A DNA stretch of 64,000 nt, taken from NCBI RefSeq assembly GCF_000215935.2, contig NZ_AFNU02000011.1:1-64000 (forward strand). Direction: 5' to 3'. The stretch comes from Haloplasma contractile SSD-17B. GTDB lineage: Bacteria > Bacillota_I > Bacilli_A > Haloplasmatales > Haloplasmataceae. Position numbers and translations under genes: made by a program. Below are positions 54,155 through 62,289 of the stretch, in pieces. A model generated the notes under the pieces. The model saw only the letters and a list, made by a program, of their open reading frames with translations. It was not told the DNA's origin and did no database searches. Positions within the stretch are counted from its first letter, which is position 1. Each line of letters begins with the position of its first letter.

Positions 54155-54490
54155 ATGACCCCCCCTTACCAATATAATCCCTAATATTTATTGTAAACGA
54201 TCTACTAGTGTAGTCCATAAACTAATAATACTATACCATATTTTGCTAATTTATAAAAGATAATCATAGGTAAATAAGTTATATTGCGACCTTTAAAATT
54301 ATACATTGATTCACTTTTATAAACATTAACAAATACGGACCACTAAATGCTAACATCAAGCGGTCCTAGTCACGTTTATATAATCACTAGCTGGTTACTA
54401 GGGCTGTGGATAAGTATGTAAAAGTTCCTATATAATACACATCTAGTTGTTGATAACTAGTCCAATCTGTGGAAAACATTCTGAAACGTA
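54155..54490. other. Intergenic region with DnaA-box-like sites
   Basis: About 336 bp between minus-strand genes. TGTGGATAA at 54405-54413 is a perfect DnaA box on the minus strand (TTATCCACA), and TGTGGAAAA at 54468-54476 a near match. Nothing else recognised. Confidence 0.4.
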
Positions 54491-55156
54491 TTAGACATCA
54501 TACACATTCATAATATTCCCTTTATCTAGGGTCACAATGCGATCTGATAATGCCTTTGCAACCGCAACATCATGTGTAACTAACAGGGTGGTTGTACTAG
54601 CTTTTTTCAGAATATCCTTAAGTTCTGTTCGAATACTCTCCTGCAGTTCCGCGTCAAGGTTACTAAACGGTTCATCTAGTAGAATGAGGGATGGTAAAGG
54701 AGCTAGTGCCCTCGCTAGTGCAACACGTTGTTGTTGTCCTCCACTTAGTTCATGTGGATAGCGCTTTTCATAACCGACTAAATTAATGAGTTCTAATAAA
54801 TCATTTACACGATCTTTTTTTGACTTTCTATTCCCTTTATTAAGTCCAAACATGATATTTTTCTCGACTGTCATATGTGGAAATAAAGCATAATCTTGAA
54901 ATACCATCCCAATCCCACGATCTTCTGGTTTTATGAAAATTTGGTCATTAACCATAATCTGACCGTTAATATAGATCTGACCCTTAGATGGTGACTCAAG
55001 CCCTGTTAATAGTCTTAATATTGTACTCTTTCCGCTACCACTTCTACCTAATATTGAAATGATTTCACCTTTGTTAACGGTAAGATTAAAATCGGTAATC
55101 GTCTCTTGTTTCGTATTGCTATATTTAAAATGTAATTGTTTAATGTTTACGTACAC
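54491..55156 (-). CDS. fbpC: Iron(III) ABC transporter ATP-binding subunit
   Basis: A 221-residue ATPase of the FbpC/PotA type. Walker A GRSGSGKST, Q-loop VFQDYALFPHM, signature LSGGQQQRVALARAL, Walker B LILLDEPFSNLD and switch His in VTHD are all present. There is no TOBE extension, so it is shorter than typical FbpC. The start is GTG at 55156, six bases after AGTAGGTG, and it overlaps the permease gene; another GTG at 55165 lies inside that ribosome site. It energises uptake through the permease at 55140-56789. Confidence 0.9.
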   Translation of the reverse strand: MYVNIKQLHFKYSNTKQETITDFNLTVNKGEIISILGRSGSGKSTILRLLTGLESPSKGQIYINGQIMVNDQIFIKPEDRGIGMVFQDYALFPHMTVEKNIMFGLNKGNRKSKKDRVNDLLELINLVGYEKRYPHELSGGQQQRVALARALAPLPSLILLDEPFSNLDAELQESIRTELKDILKKASTTTLLVTHDVAVAKALSDRIVTLDKGNIMNVYDV

Positions 55157-56789
55157 GAGATTCACCTACTTTATAAAAGAAATAGATTGCGAGCGCACTA
55201 ACTACGATAATAATTAATGAGGGAATTGATGCCTCTTCTATCATTTCATCACCTGCATAATCATACGCTTTAGTAGCTAAAGTATCATAGTTAAATGGTC
55301 TTAAAATTAATGTTAGGGGTAGTTCCTTTAAAACATCAATAAACACTAAGATTGCTGCATTAAATATCGAAAATTTAATCATCGGAAAGTCAACTTTAAT
55401 CAAAGTTTTAAATAAATTATTCCCTAGTGTTCTTGACGCCTCACTAAATTTATTGCCAACCTTATCAAACCCCGCTTCAATCGAATTATATCCAATTGCC
55501 ATGAACCGTATGGTATAAGCAAAAATGAGCGAATATATACTAAAGGACAGTAGTAGTTTCTTTGAATCTGGATTAATCAATTGATACACGCTATATAGCT
55601 TGTCATCAATTGAAATAAAAAGTAGCATTACAGCTATCGCAATGATTGCTCCTGGTATTGAGTATCCAATCGTAATAATACGCGAGAAAATTCTAGAGAT
55701 TGTCGACTTATAGTTTCTGGAATAGTTTGCTATAATGATCGCTATTAAGAGGATTATTATTGTAGTCGTTAATGCAAGAGTGACTGAATTAATTGTTACA
55801 TATATAAAATCAATCCTATAAAATAACTGGTAACGATTAATACTGTATGCAATTAATTGTAGTGTAGGAATTATGAACCCCGCACCTAATATGAAGAGTG
55901 GAAAAAGCATAGTTAGTGTTTTTTTGTAACCATTAAGCTCTATTCTATGGATCGGCTTCACTACTGTATTTGTATAACTATAACTTTTTCGACTTCTAAG
56001 TAGCTTTTCTAATATGAGTATAATAATTACTAGGACCAATAACATACCCGATAACCGAACGGCAGATAGAATATCACCAAATGAACGCCATGCTGTAAAG
56101 ATAGCAGTACTAAACGTTCTAACACCAAAGTAATGAACAACACCATAATCATTTAATACTTCTAGAATAACCAGAATGACACCACCTATTATTGCATTAC
56201 GTAGCAGTGGTACTCCTACTTTTAAAAAAATAGATAGTTGCCCTTTCCCTAACACTCTAGCACTCTCAATTAATGATGAAGATTGTTTCTGTAAAAACGA
56301 TTTGCTGATTATATATACGTATGGATACAAGAATAATGTGAAAATAAATATGGTCCCACGGACCGACATAATATCTAAATAGTGTGGTGGTATTTGCACT
56401 TGAAATAAATGTCTAGCTGTCGTCTGTACTACACCTGTATAACTCACCATCTCACTATACGTGTAGGCTGCTATATAAGGTGGAATCGCAAGGGGTAAAA
56501 TCAATCCCCATTCAAAAGTGCGCCTCAAAGGAAATTCATACATTGTAACTACCCATGCCAATGACACCCCAATGATCGCCGATAAAAAACCTGTTGAAAT
56601 AATAATTATGAGTGTATTCTTAATATAATACGGTAATAGATGCTCTTTAATATGAAACCATACCTCACTCGGTTGTTCAAAAAGTCTCATCATAATATTG
56701 GCAGTTGGTAATATTACAAGTAGGACTGCAATTAGACTTAATATAAACCAGATATTTAAATATGTTTTAAGGTCTCGGAGTTTAAACAT
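55140..56789 (-). CDS. fbpB: Iron(III) ABC transporter permease, two fused halves
   Basis: A 549-residue permease made of two homologous six-segment halves (about 1-260 and 285-549), as in FbpB/SfuB. Each half has the EAA-type loop contacting the ATPase: ESARVLGKGQLSIFLKVGVPLLR in the first and EASRTLGNNLFKTLIKVDFPMIK in the second. AAGGATGTG precedes the ATG. Its 3' end overlaps the ATPase gene. A 310-bp gap with a hairpin separates it from the binding-protein gene upstream. Confidence 0.92.
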   Translation of the reverse strand: MFKLRDLKTYLNIWFILSLIAVLLVILPTANIMMRLFEQPSEVWFHIKEHLLPYYIKNTLIIIISTGFLSAIIGVSLAWVVTMYEFPLRRTFEWGLILPLAIPPYIAAYTYSEMVSYTGVVQTTARHLFQVQIPPHYLDIMSVRGTIFIFTLFLYPYVYIISKSFLQKQSSSLIESARVLGKGQLSIFLKVGVPLLRNAIIGGVILVILEVLNDYGVVHYFGVRTFSTAIFTAWRSFGDILSAVRLSGMLLVLVIIILILEKLLRSRKSYSYTNTVVKPIHRIELNGYKKTLTMLFPLFILGAGFIIPTLQLIAYSINRYQLFYRIDFIYVTINSVTLALTTTIIILLIAIIIANYSRNYKSTISRIFSRIITIGYSIPGAIIAIAVMLLFISIDDKLYSVYQLINPDSKKLLLSFSIYSLIFAYTIRFMAIGYNSIEAGFDKVGNKFSEASRTLGNNLFKTLIKVDFPMIKFSIFNAAILVFIDVLKELPLTLILRPFNYDTLATKAYDYAGDEMIEEASIPSLIIIVVSALAIYFFYKVGESRVRKH

Positions 56790-57099
56790 GACGACACATC
56801 CTTGTTTTTCAATCGCTTTAAGTTTGAAGTAGGCTATGAGGTTACTGTTACTGTATTGTTAAATCAATATAACAGTGTCTCAATCCTTAATATTATGTTT
56901 TTATATGTATAAAAAAAGGCAATATTTGAATGAGTATTTTAAAAATATAGTAGACTTAATTCATGAAATACTTAAATCTATGGCGCTTGCAGTAATTGAA
57001 TAAAGATTTAACTTTCAAAAAATATCATAAAAATAATTAATGAACGCCCTGTATGCTGATATACAGGGCGTCTATTATACGAACGGTTATGTATTTTTA
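56790..57099. other. Spacer between fbpA and fbpB
   Basis: About 310 bp with the hairpin at 57044-57071 and AT-rich DNA. It may hold a weak internal promoter; none is clear. Confidence 0.4.
57044..57071 (-). terminator. Hairpin between fbpA and fbpB, likely partial terminator
   Basis: An 11-bp perfect stem ACGCCCTGTAT/ATACAGGGCGT. It is followed by TTCATTAATTATTTTT, a weak T-tract. Such hairpins after the binding-protein gene often reduce transcription of the permease and ATPase genes. Confidence 0.7.
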
Positions 57100-58134
57100 T
57101 TAGTGACCACTTGTATCCCATTTCACTTCGTTGAATATTTCTACTGCTTTAGTATTAAATTCACCTAGTTGTGAAAGATTAATATCTTGTGTATTAAAAT
57201 CTCCCCATGAATTTAGCAATGCTGATGGTTCAACATTTTGATTAACAGGATATTCATAGTTTTCTTTCGCATAAACATTTTGTGCTTGTTCACTCGATAA
57301 GAATTCTAGTAACTTAGTCGCATTATCTTTATTAGAAGCATATTTTGTAACCCCTGCACCACTAATGTTTACGTGTGTGTTTTCTGGGAATAAAATTGCT
57401 ACTTGTTTCGCTGCTTCTTTTTGATCTTCTCTAGCAAGCATTTTTCCAATATAATAAGTATTCATGATTGCTAAGTCGCCTGTACCCTCAGCAATTGCCA
57501 TCGCCTGTGCACGGTCATTACCTTCAGGGTCACGAGCCATATTATTTGCCACACCTTGTGCCCATGCCTTTGCATCATCTTCTCCATTTATTGCAATGAA
57601 CGATGCTAATAGCGATTGGTTGTAGATGTTTGAAGAGGCACGTACTAGAATACGATCATTCCACTTTGAATCTGCCAAATCATCATATGTATTTAGACCA
57701 TCTACTTCTGGGTTAACACGATCTTTAGAGTAAACAATTACTCTAGCTCTCATTGTTAAACCAAACCAATGATCATCAGTATCCTGTAAATTTGCAGGAA
57801 CATTTGCTTCTAATACATCGCTATTAATTGATTGGAATAAATTTTTGTCTTTAGCTCTTACTAAACGTCCTGCGTCTGCAACAACTAGAACATCGGCTTC
57901 TGTATCTTCGCCTTCTGTTTCTAGACGATTTATTAATTCATCCGCTTTTGCCTTTACAATATTTACTTTAATTCCCGTTTCCTCTGTAAATAAATCATAA
58001 ATATATTGATCCGTATCATAGTGTCGATCCGTATACACATTGACAACTTCTCCTTCTTCTTGTTGCCCTAATGTGCATCCTGAAACAATAAAGACAGTTA
58101 CTAAAACAGTAAACATACTAAGAAACTTTTTCAT
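57100..58134 (-). CDS. fbpA: Iron(III)-binding lipoprotein of ABC transporter
   Basis: A 344-residue solute-binding lipoprotein of the FbpA/SfuA class. The signal peptide ends in the lipobox VSGC (Cys20). The body has VVNVYTDRHYDTDQYIYDLFTEETGIKVN, LVVADAGRL, GLTMRARVIVYSKDRV and NTYYIGKML, including the Tyr-Tyr pair that usually holds ferric iron. AGGAGG precedes the ATG. Two perfect Fur boxes upstream show iron repression. It is the first gene of fbpA-B-C. Confidence 0.93.
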   Translation of the reverse strand: MKKFLSMFTVLVTVFIVSGCTLGQQEEGEVVNVYTDRHYDTDQYIYDLFTEETGIKVNIVKAKADELINRLETEGEDTEADVLVVADAGRLVRAKDKNLFQSINSDVLEANVPANLQDTDDHWFGLTMRARVIVYSKDRVNPEVDGLNTYDDLADSKWNDRILVRASSNIYNQSLLASFIAINGEDDAKAWAQGVANNMARDPEGNDRAQAMAIAEGTGDLAIMNTYYIGKMLAREDQKEAAKQVAILFPENTHVNISGAGVTKYASNKDNATKLLEFLSSEQAQNVYAKENYEYPVNQNVEPSALLNSWGDFNTQDINLSQLGEFNTKAVEIFNEVKWDTSGH

Positions 58135-58193
58135 CTTTTATGAACCTCCTGATTTTATATATTTTAAAGTGATAATATTTACTACAAGTTAAT

Positions 58194-58257
58194 TGATAAT
58201 TATTATCACTTATTCAATCACAAGTATTATTATAGTTGATAATAATTATCATTGCAA
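58194..58257 (-). promoter_or_regulatory. Fur-controlled fbpABC promoter with two perfect boxes
   Basis: Promoter on the minus strand: TTGCAA (58252-58257), 17-bp spacer, TATAAT (58229-58234). A perfect 7-1-7 Fur box TGATAATAATTATCA (58237-58251) lies wholly within the spacer. A second perfect box TGATAATTATTATCA (58194-58208) lies just downstream of the expected start. Binding of Fur-Fe to both would block initiation completely. PerR or Zur boxes are similar, but the iron transporter context favours Fur. Confidence 0.88.
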
Positions 58258-58359
58258 GTAATATAATAACAATATTCAATATTTTACTTTTTTTAAAAAA
58301 ATTAACTTATATGAGGAGTTCTACTTTTTGTTCAATACATTACTCTTATCAATACAAAA

Positions 58360-58390
58360 AAAGCCATAGATTTTATAATCTACAGACTTT
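58360..58390 (-). terminator. Terminator of the S41 peptidase gene
   Basis: On the minus strand AAAG-TCTG-TAGATT pairs with AATCTA-TGG-CTTT (wobble pairs in the middle), and seven T residues follow. Confidence 0.75.
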
Positions 58391-58434
58391 TAATATCAAT
58401 CTCTTTGTAAACCGCTACAAATTTGTCTATTTAC

Positions 58435-59901
58435 TTAATCTTGAGAATACTCACAAGCTTCGCCCTCATCAATCTTACATTTAAGAACAAGTTTTGCTTT
58501 ATTTAATTGAACATCCTCTTCCTTACTTTCAAGTAGTTCCATAAGTTTAATATTCAGGTGATAGGCAGTTTCAAAGTTCAGTTCGCCAGTAACGTCTATT
58601 TGATAATCTTCTTGAAACTCTTGCAATGCATTCTTTGTTTCTAAATCGAAATAACCATCTGTTCGAATCGTGTCACTATAGTCTAACTTTTTAAGCAAAG
58701 CTTGCATTTCACTTATTTCGGTATGAACTGTATCATATTTCAACGGTTCAAAGAAGTCAATAAATCCAATTTCTTCAAGTGCAGCAGGATCAATTTCTAC
58801 AGTTGGTGCTACTCCTACATCTTGAATCCAGTCTTTACCTGGGGTCAACCAAGTCTCTACTGTTAGCTTTACAGCAACTTCTTGATCCTGAGTAAAGAAA
58901 AATGTATTTTGAACCGTTCCTTTACCATAAGTCGTTTTACCAACTAATTCGTGATCACCGTAATATTCAAGTGTAGCCGCAAATATTTCAGAAGCTGAAG
59001 CACTATTTTCATTAATTAAAACAACAATTTCCTTACTAATTTCTGAATCGATACTATTTGCATACTCGCCAACAGGTTCTTCATCAATCTTTTTACGGTA
59101 TAGAATTGGCTCATCTGTATCTATGAAATAGTCGATCATTTTCTTTACCGTCGTTAACATCCCTCCTGGATTATTTCTTACATCTAAAATATATCCATTA
59201 AGATTGTTATTTGTATTCAATGCTTCAATGTCCTTTTTCATTTCTTCATAGGTTCCTTCTGAGAACATGCTGATCGATACATAGCCATATTTATGACCAT
59301 CCTGTGTAAGTACTTCTGTCGTAACCGTTTCTTGACTAATAATATCAACGTTCAGTTTTATTTCAATGGAGTTATCGAGACTTCCACGATAGATACGCAT
59401 CGATCTCTCGGCTCCCTTTTCTCCTTTAATGAGTGCTGCAATCTCACTTGTGGTCAAATCAGCTACACTTTGTCCCTCTACTTCATAAATCACATCACCG
59501 CGTTGTAGACCAGACTTGCTTGCAGGCGTGTTTTCATAGACTGTATTGATGACTGGGTATTTTCCATTTTGTATAATCATAATCCCTGCACCAGCATATT
59601 GAGCATAGATATGGTCATAAAATTCCTTTAACTCTTCTTCATTAAGGTAACTAGAGTATGGATCCTCAAGCGCTGCTACAATTCCATGCATTGCTCCATC
59701 AATTAAAGGATCTTTCTCTTCATAGTACATACTATATTCCTCTATTGCATCAAGCAGTTGGTTAATTTCATCGATGGGATCACTTTTAAAGTTAGGTATA
59801 TTTGGTATTTTCACTTCTTCACCCGTTAAAAAAAATCCTCCCAAAATAACCCCAACAATTAGCGTCCCGATGGGTATCAAATAACGTTCTAAATGTTTCA
59901 C
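58435..59901 (-). CDS. C-terminal processing peptidase, S41 family (CtpA/CtpB-like)
   Basis: A 488-residue exported protease anchored by an N-terminal membrane segment (about 7-27). A PDZ domain follows at about 95-180 (GAGIMIIQNGKYPVINTVYENTPASKSGLQRGDVIYEV). The S41 domain has GYVSISMFS, LRNNPGG-like LDVRNNPGGML, catalytic Ser in NENSASASEIFAATL and Lys in VGKTTYGKGTVQ. A peptidoglycan-binding-like domain ends the protein (about 400-465). The start is GTG. Such proteases cut the tails of exported proteins, for example in signalling or cell-wall control. Confidence 0.93.
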   Translation of the reverse strand: MKHLERYLIPIGTLIVGVILGGFFLTGEEVKIPNIPNFKSDPIDEINQLLDAIEEYSMYYEEKDPLIDGAMHGIVAALEDPYSSYLNEEELKEFYDHIYAQYAGAGIMIIQNGKYPVINTVYENTPASKSGLQRGDVIYEVEGQSVADLTTSEIAALIKGEKGAERSMRIYRGSLDNSIEIKLNVDIISQETVTTEVLTQDGHKYGYVSISMFSEGTYEEMKKDIEALNTNNNLNGYILDVRNNPGGMLTTVKKMIDYFIDTDEPILYRKKIDEEPVGEYANSIDSEISKEIVVLINENSASASEIFAATLEYYGDHELVGKTTYGKGTVQNTFFFTQDQEVAVKLTVETWLTPGKDWIQDVGVAPTVEIDPAALEEIGFIDFFEPLKYDTVHTEISEMQALLKKLDYSDTIRTDGYFDLETKNALQEFQEDYQIDVTGELNFETAYHLNIKLMELLESKEEDVQLNKAKLVLKCKIDEGEACEYSQD

Positions 59902-60013
59902 TAACGATCACATCCACTCCATATTATATATTCTTTATACTTATCTAATTAATAATATGTAATTATTATTAAGTTATACATTTGATTTCATATTATTCTT
60001 AAGCTTATCATTA

Positions 60014-61012
60014 TCACCAAAGGTTGGTATCGTTTCTCTTAGAGTGACTCATATGTTGCGCGTTTAATTTCTTTTTTTGTCTCTTAAATCGTTTTAAGAA
60101 TCGTGTGTTTATTCGTGAACGCTCCTCTTCATATTGTTCTCCATCAATTTCAGAAGCATTTGTCATAAATAACAAGGCACGATTATCAATTTCATTAATA
60201 TAGCTTTTCAAAACCGGTACTTCTCGACTATCCATTAAACAGACTAATAAATTACGGTTAATTCCATTATAACCACCAGATACATTCAATATTGAAGCAT
60301 CTTCATCTACTTTGTTAATAATGAGGTCCTTGAACTCTCGATATTTTTGGGACACAATATAGACTGCAACTTTCTTATGTGGACCCATCTGTACTAAATC
60401 GATTGCCTTTGTCGTTGTATAAAGCGAGATAAGAGCAAGTAATCCTTTTTCTACGCCAAAGAAAACGAGTCCAGTTGTAATAACGACGACATCAAACACT
60501 GCAATTGAAACACCTAATGTTAAACTAGAATATTTGTGTAAAATTTGAGCAGGAATATCAAGTCCTCCTGTTGAACCATTTGCTCTGAAGATTAAACCCA
60601 GACCAAGACCTATACCTACTCCACCAAATACAGCCGCAAGTAAAGGTGCTAACTGTTCATTTTCAAGGACTACCACATAGTCCTCTGTAATTAATACAAA
60701 AGCTGGTAACATAATAGTCCCATATATACTCTTTACGGCTACTTCATTCCCGAGTACAATCCAACCTAAAAAGAATAACGGTAGGTTCATCACCCACTGG
60801 GAATAAGCAGGTTTAATGTGAAACAACTTCTCAATCACCGTACTAAGACCCGTTACACCACCAGGAACAAAATCATATTTATTCAAGAACACATTAAAGG
60901 CAACTGCCATTATGTAACACCCTATTGTCAAGATTGAATATGACTTGAAAAAGTCCCATATCTTCTTTTTAGATAATTTCTTGTTCTCTAGTACCACTGT
61001 TGCATCAGCCAT
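60014..61012 (-). CDS. YitT-family membrane protein (DUF161-DUF2179)
   Basis: A 332-residue protein with five to six membrane segments (about 25-200) of the YitT/DUF161 type: VAFNVFLNKYDFVPGGVTGLSTVI and RANGSTGGLDIPAQIL are family hallmarks. A C-terminal cytoplasmic DUF2179 domain (about 215-300, VAVYIVSQKYREFKDLII...GGYNGINRNLLVCLM) follows, then a basic tail of about 30 residues unusual for the family. The stop is TGA followed by TAA. AGAGGTGAC precedes the ATG. Function of the family is poorly known. Confidence 0.9.
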   Translation of the reverse strand: MADATVVLENKKLSKKKIWDFFKSYSILTIGCYIMAVAFNVFLNKYDFVPGGVTGLSTVIEKLFHIKPAYSQWVMNLPLFFLGWIVLGNEVAVKSIYGTIMLPAFVLITEDYVVVLENEQLAPLLAAVFGGVGIGLGLGLIFRANGSTGGLDIPAQILHKYSSLTLGVSIAVFDVVVITTGLVFFGVEKGLLALISLYTTTKAIDLVQMGPHKKVAVYIVSQKYREFKDLIINKVDEDASILNVSGGYNGINRNLLVCLMDSREVPVLKSYINEIDNRALLFMTNASEIDGEQYEEERSRINTRFLKRFKRQKKKLNAQHMSHSKRNDTNLW

Positions 61013-61105
61013 TTGATGTCACCTCTTATATACGTAATCTCTCTCAATGTTAACGTAGTAAGTATGTTCTGTCAAAAAATTTGAATTTTTATCATGTAGC
61101 TTTTA

Positions 61106-62215
61106 TTAACTATTTTCTAATCGCCATCTTAGATAGGCATCAATGAATTGATCTAGATCGCCATCCATAACGGCTTGAGTATTCCCAACATCTAAATGAG
61201 TACGATGGTCCTTAACCATGGAATACGGATGGAAAACATATGACCTTATTTGGCTTCCCCATCCAATTTCCTTCTGCTCTCCTCGAAGATTAGCAATCTC
61301 TTCCTGTTTTTTCTCTACTTCAACTTGGTATAACTTTGTCTTTAGCATTTGCATTGCTCGTTCACGGTTTTTGATTTGTGAGCGCTCGTTCTGGCATGTC
61401 ACAACTGTGCCTGTTGGAGTATGGGTAATTCGCACTGCCGAGTCTGTCGTATTAACGTGTTGTCCACCAGCTCCACTCGCGCGATAGGTATCCACTTTTA
61501 TATCTTCTGATTTTACTTCAATTTCAATATCATCATTTATTTCTGGCATAACATCGACTGATACAAATGATGTATGTCTACGCCCTGATGAATCAAATGG
61601 TGAAATTCGAACCAGGCGATGAACGCCCTTTTCGGACTTAATGTATCCATACGCATTTTCCCCTTTTAAAATCAATGTCACACTTTTGATTCCTGCCTCG
61701 TCACCATTTTGATAATCCAGAATTTCAACTTTGTAACCCTTCTTCTCTGCATATCGCGTATACATTCTTAAAAGCATCTCGCCCCAATCCTGTGATTCCG
61801 TTCCACCAGCACCAGGATGAAGTTCAACGATCGCATTGTTCTGATCATAGGGTTCTGTCAGTAATAGTTGTAAATCAAACTCATGTATTTTCTGCTTAAA
61901 TTCTTCAGTCCCGTCAACTAACTCTTTTTTTAAGGTTTCATCCATTTCTTCATCATTTAATAACGAATAGGTAACCTCTAATTCTTCATAAAGGGTCACT
62001 AGTTCATCATAGCGTTCCTTCTTAGATTTTAACAGATTTGCTTCATCAATAACGTTCTTTGCTTCTCTCCTGTCAGACCAAAAATCAGGAGAACTCATTT
62101 CTTCTTCATACGTTGTAATTGTCTTGGTGATTTTATCTATATTAAATGATTTTGTAATTTCATCTAACTTCTCTTTTAACGTGTTTAATGCTTGTTTTAC
62201 CTCTATTAATTCCAT
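61106..62215 (-). CDS. prfB: Peptide chain release factor 2, without programmed frameshift
   Basis: A 369-residue RF2 that terminates translation at UGA and UAA. The codon-recognition tripeptide SPF lies in [15 protein letters not shown], and the catalytic GGQ in [18 protein letters not shown]. In most bacteria prfB has an in-frame UGA near codon 25 read by +1 frameshifting. Here the N terminus [20 protein letters not shown] runs on unbroken, with no CTTTGAC site. The start is set at the ATG 62215, ten bases after AAGGAT; a TTG at 62236 lies before it. It follows secA, the usual order secA-prfB. Confidence 0.96.
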   Translation of the reverse strand: MELIEVKQALNTLKEKLDEITKSFNIDKITKTITTYEEEMSSPDFWSDRREAKNVIDEANLLKSKKERYDELVTLYEELEVTYSLLNDEEMDETLKKELVDGTEEFKQKIHEFDLQLLLTEPYDQNNAIVELHPGAGGTESQDWGEMLLRMYTRYAEKKGYKVEILDYQNGDEAGIKSVTLILKGENAYGYIKSEKGVHRLVRISPFDSSGRRHTSFVSVDVMPEINDDIEIEVKSEDIKVDTYRASGAGGQHVNTTDSAVRITHTPTGTVVTCQNERSQIKNRERAMQMLKTKLYQVEVEKKQEEIANLRGEQKEIGWGSQIRSYVFHPYSMVKDHRTHLDVGNTQAVMDGDLDQFIDAYLRWRLENS

Positions 62216-62241
62216 AGAATCGACATCCTTAATCAAAATTT

Positions 62242-62269
62242 AGACTCTTGAAACTAGTTCCAAGAGTCT
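62242..62269 (-). terminator. Hairpin between secA and prfB
   Basis: A 9-bp perfect stem AGACTCTTG/CAAGAGTCT between the two genes. On the minus strand it is followed by AAATTTTGATT, a poor T-tract, so it probably attenuates rather than stops transcription into prfB. Confidence 0.6.
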
Positions 62270-62289
62270 TACGAATCATTCTTATTTGA

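Noticed and set aside
54155-54490. Chromosomal replication origin
   Set aside because: Only two DnaA-like boxes are present and there is no dnaA, dnaN or AT-rich unwinding repeat set. Too weak for an origin.
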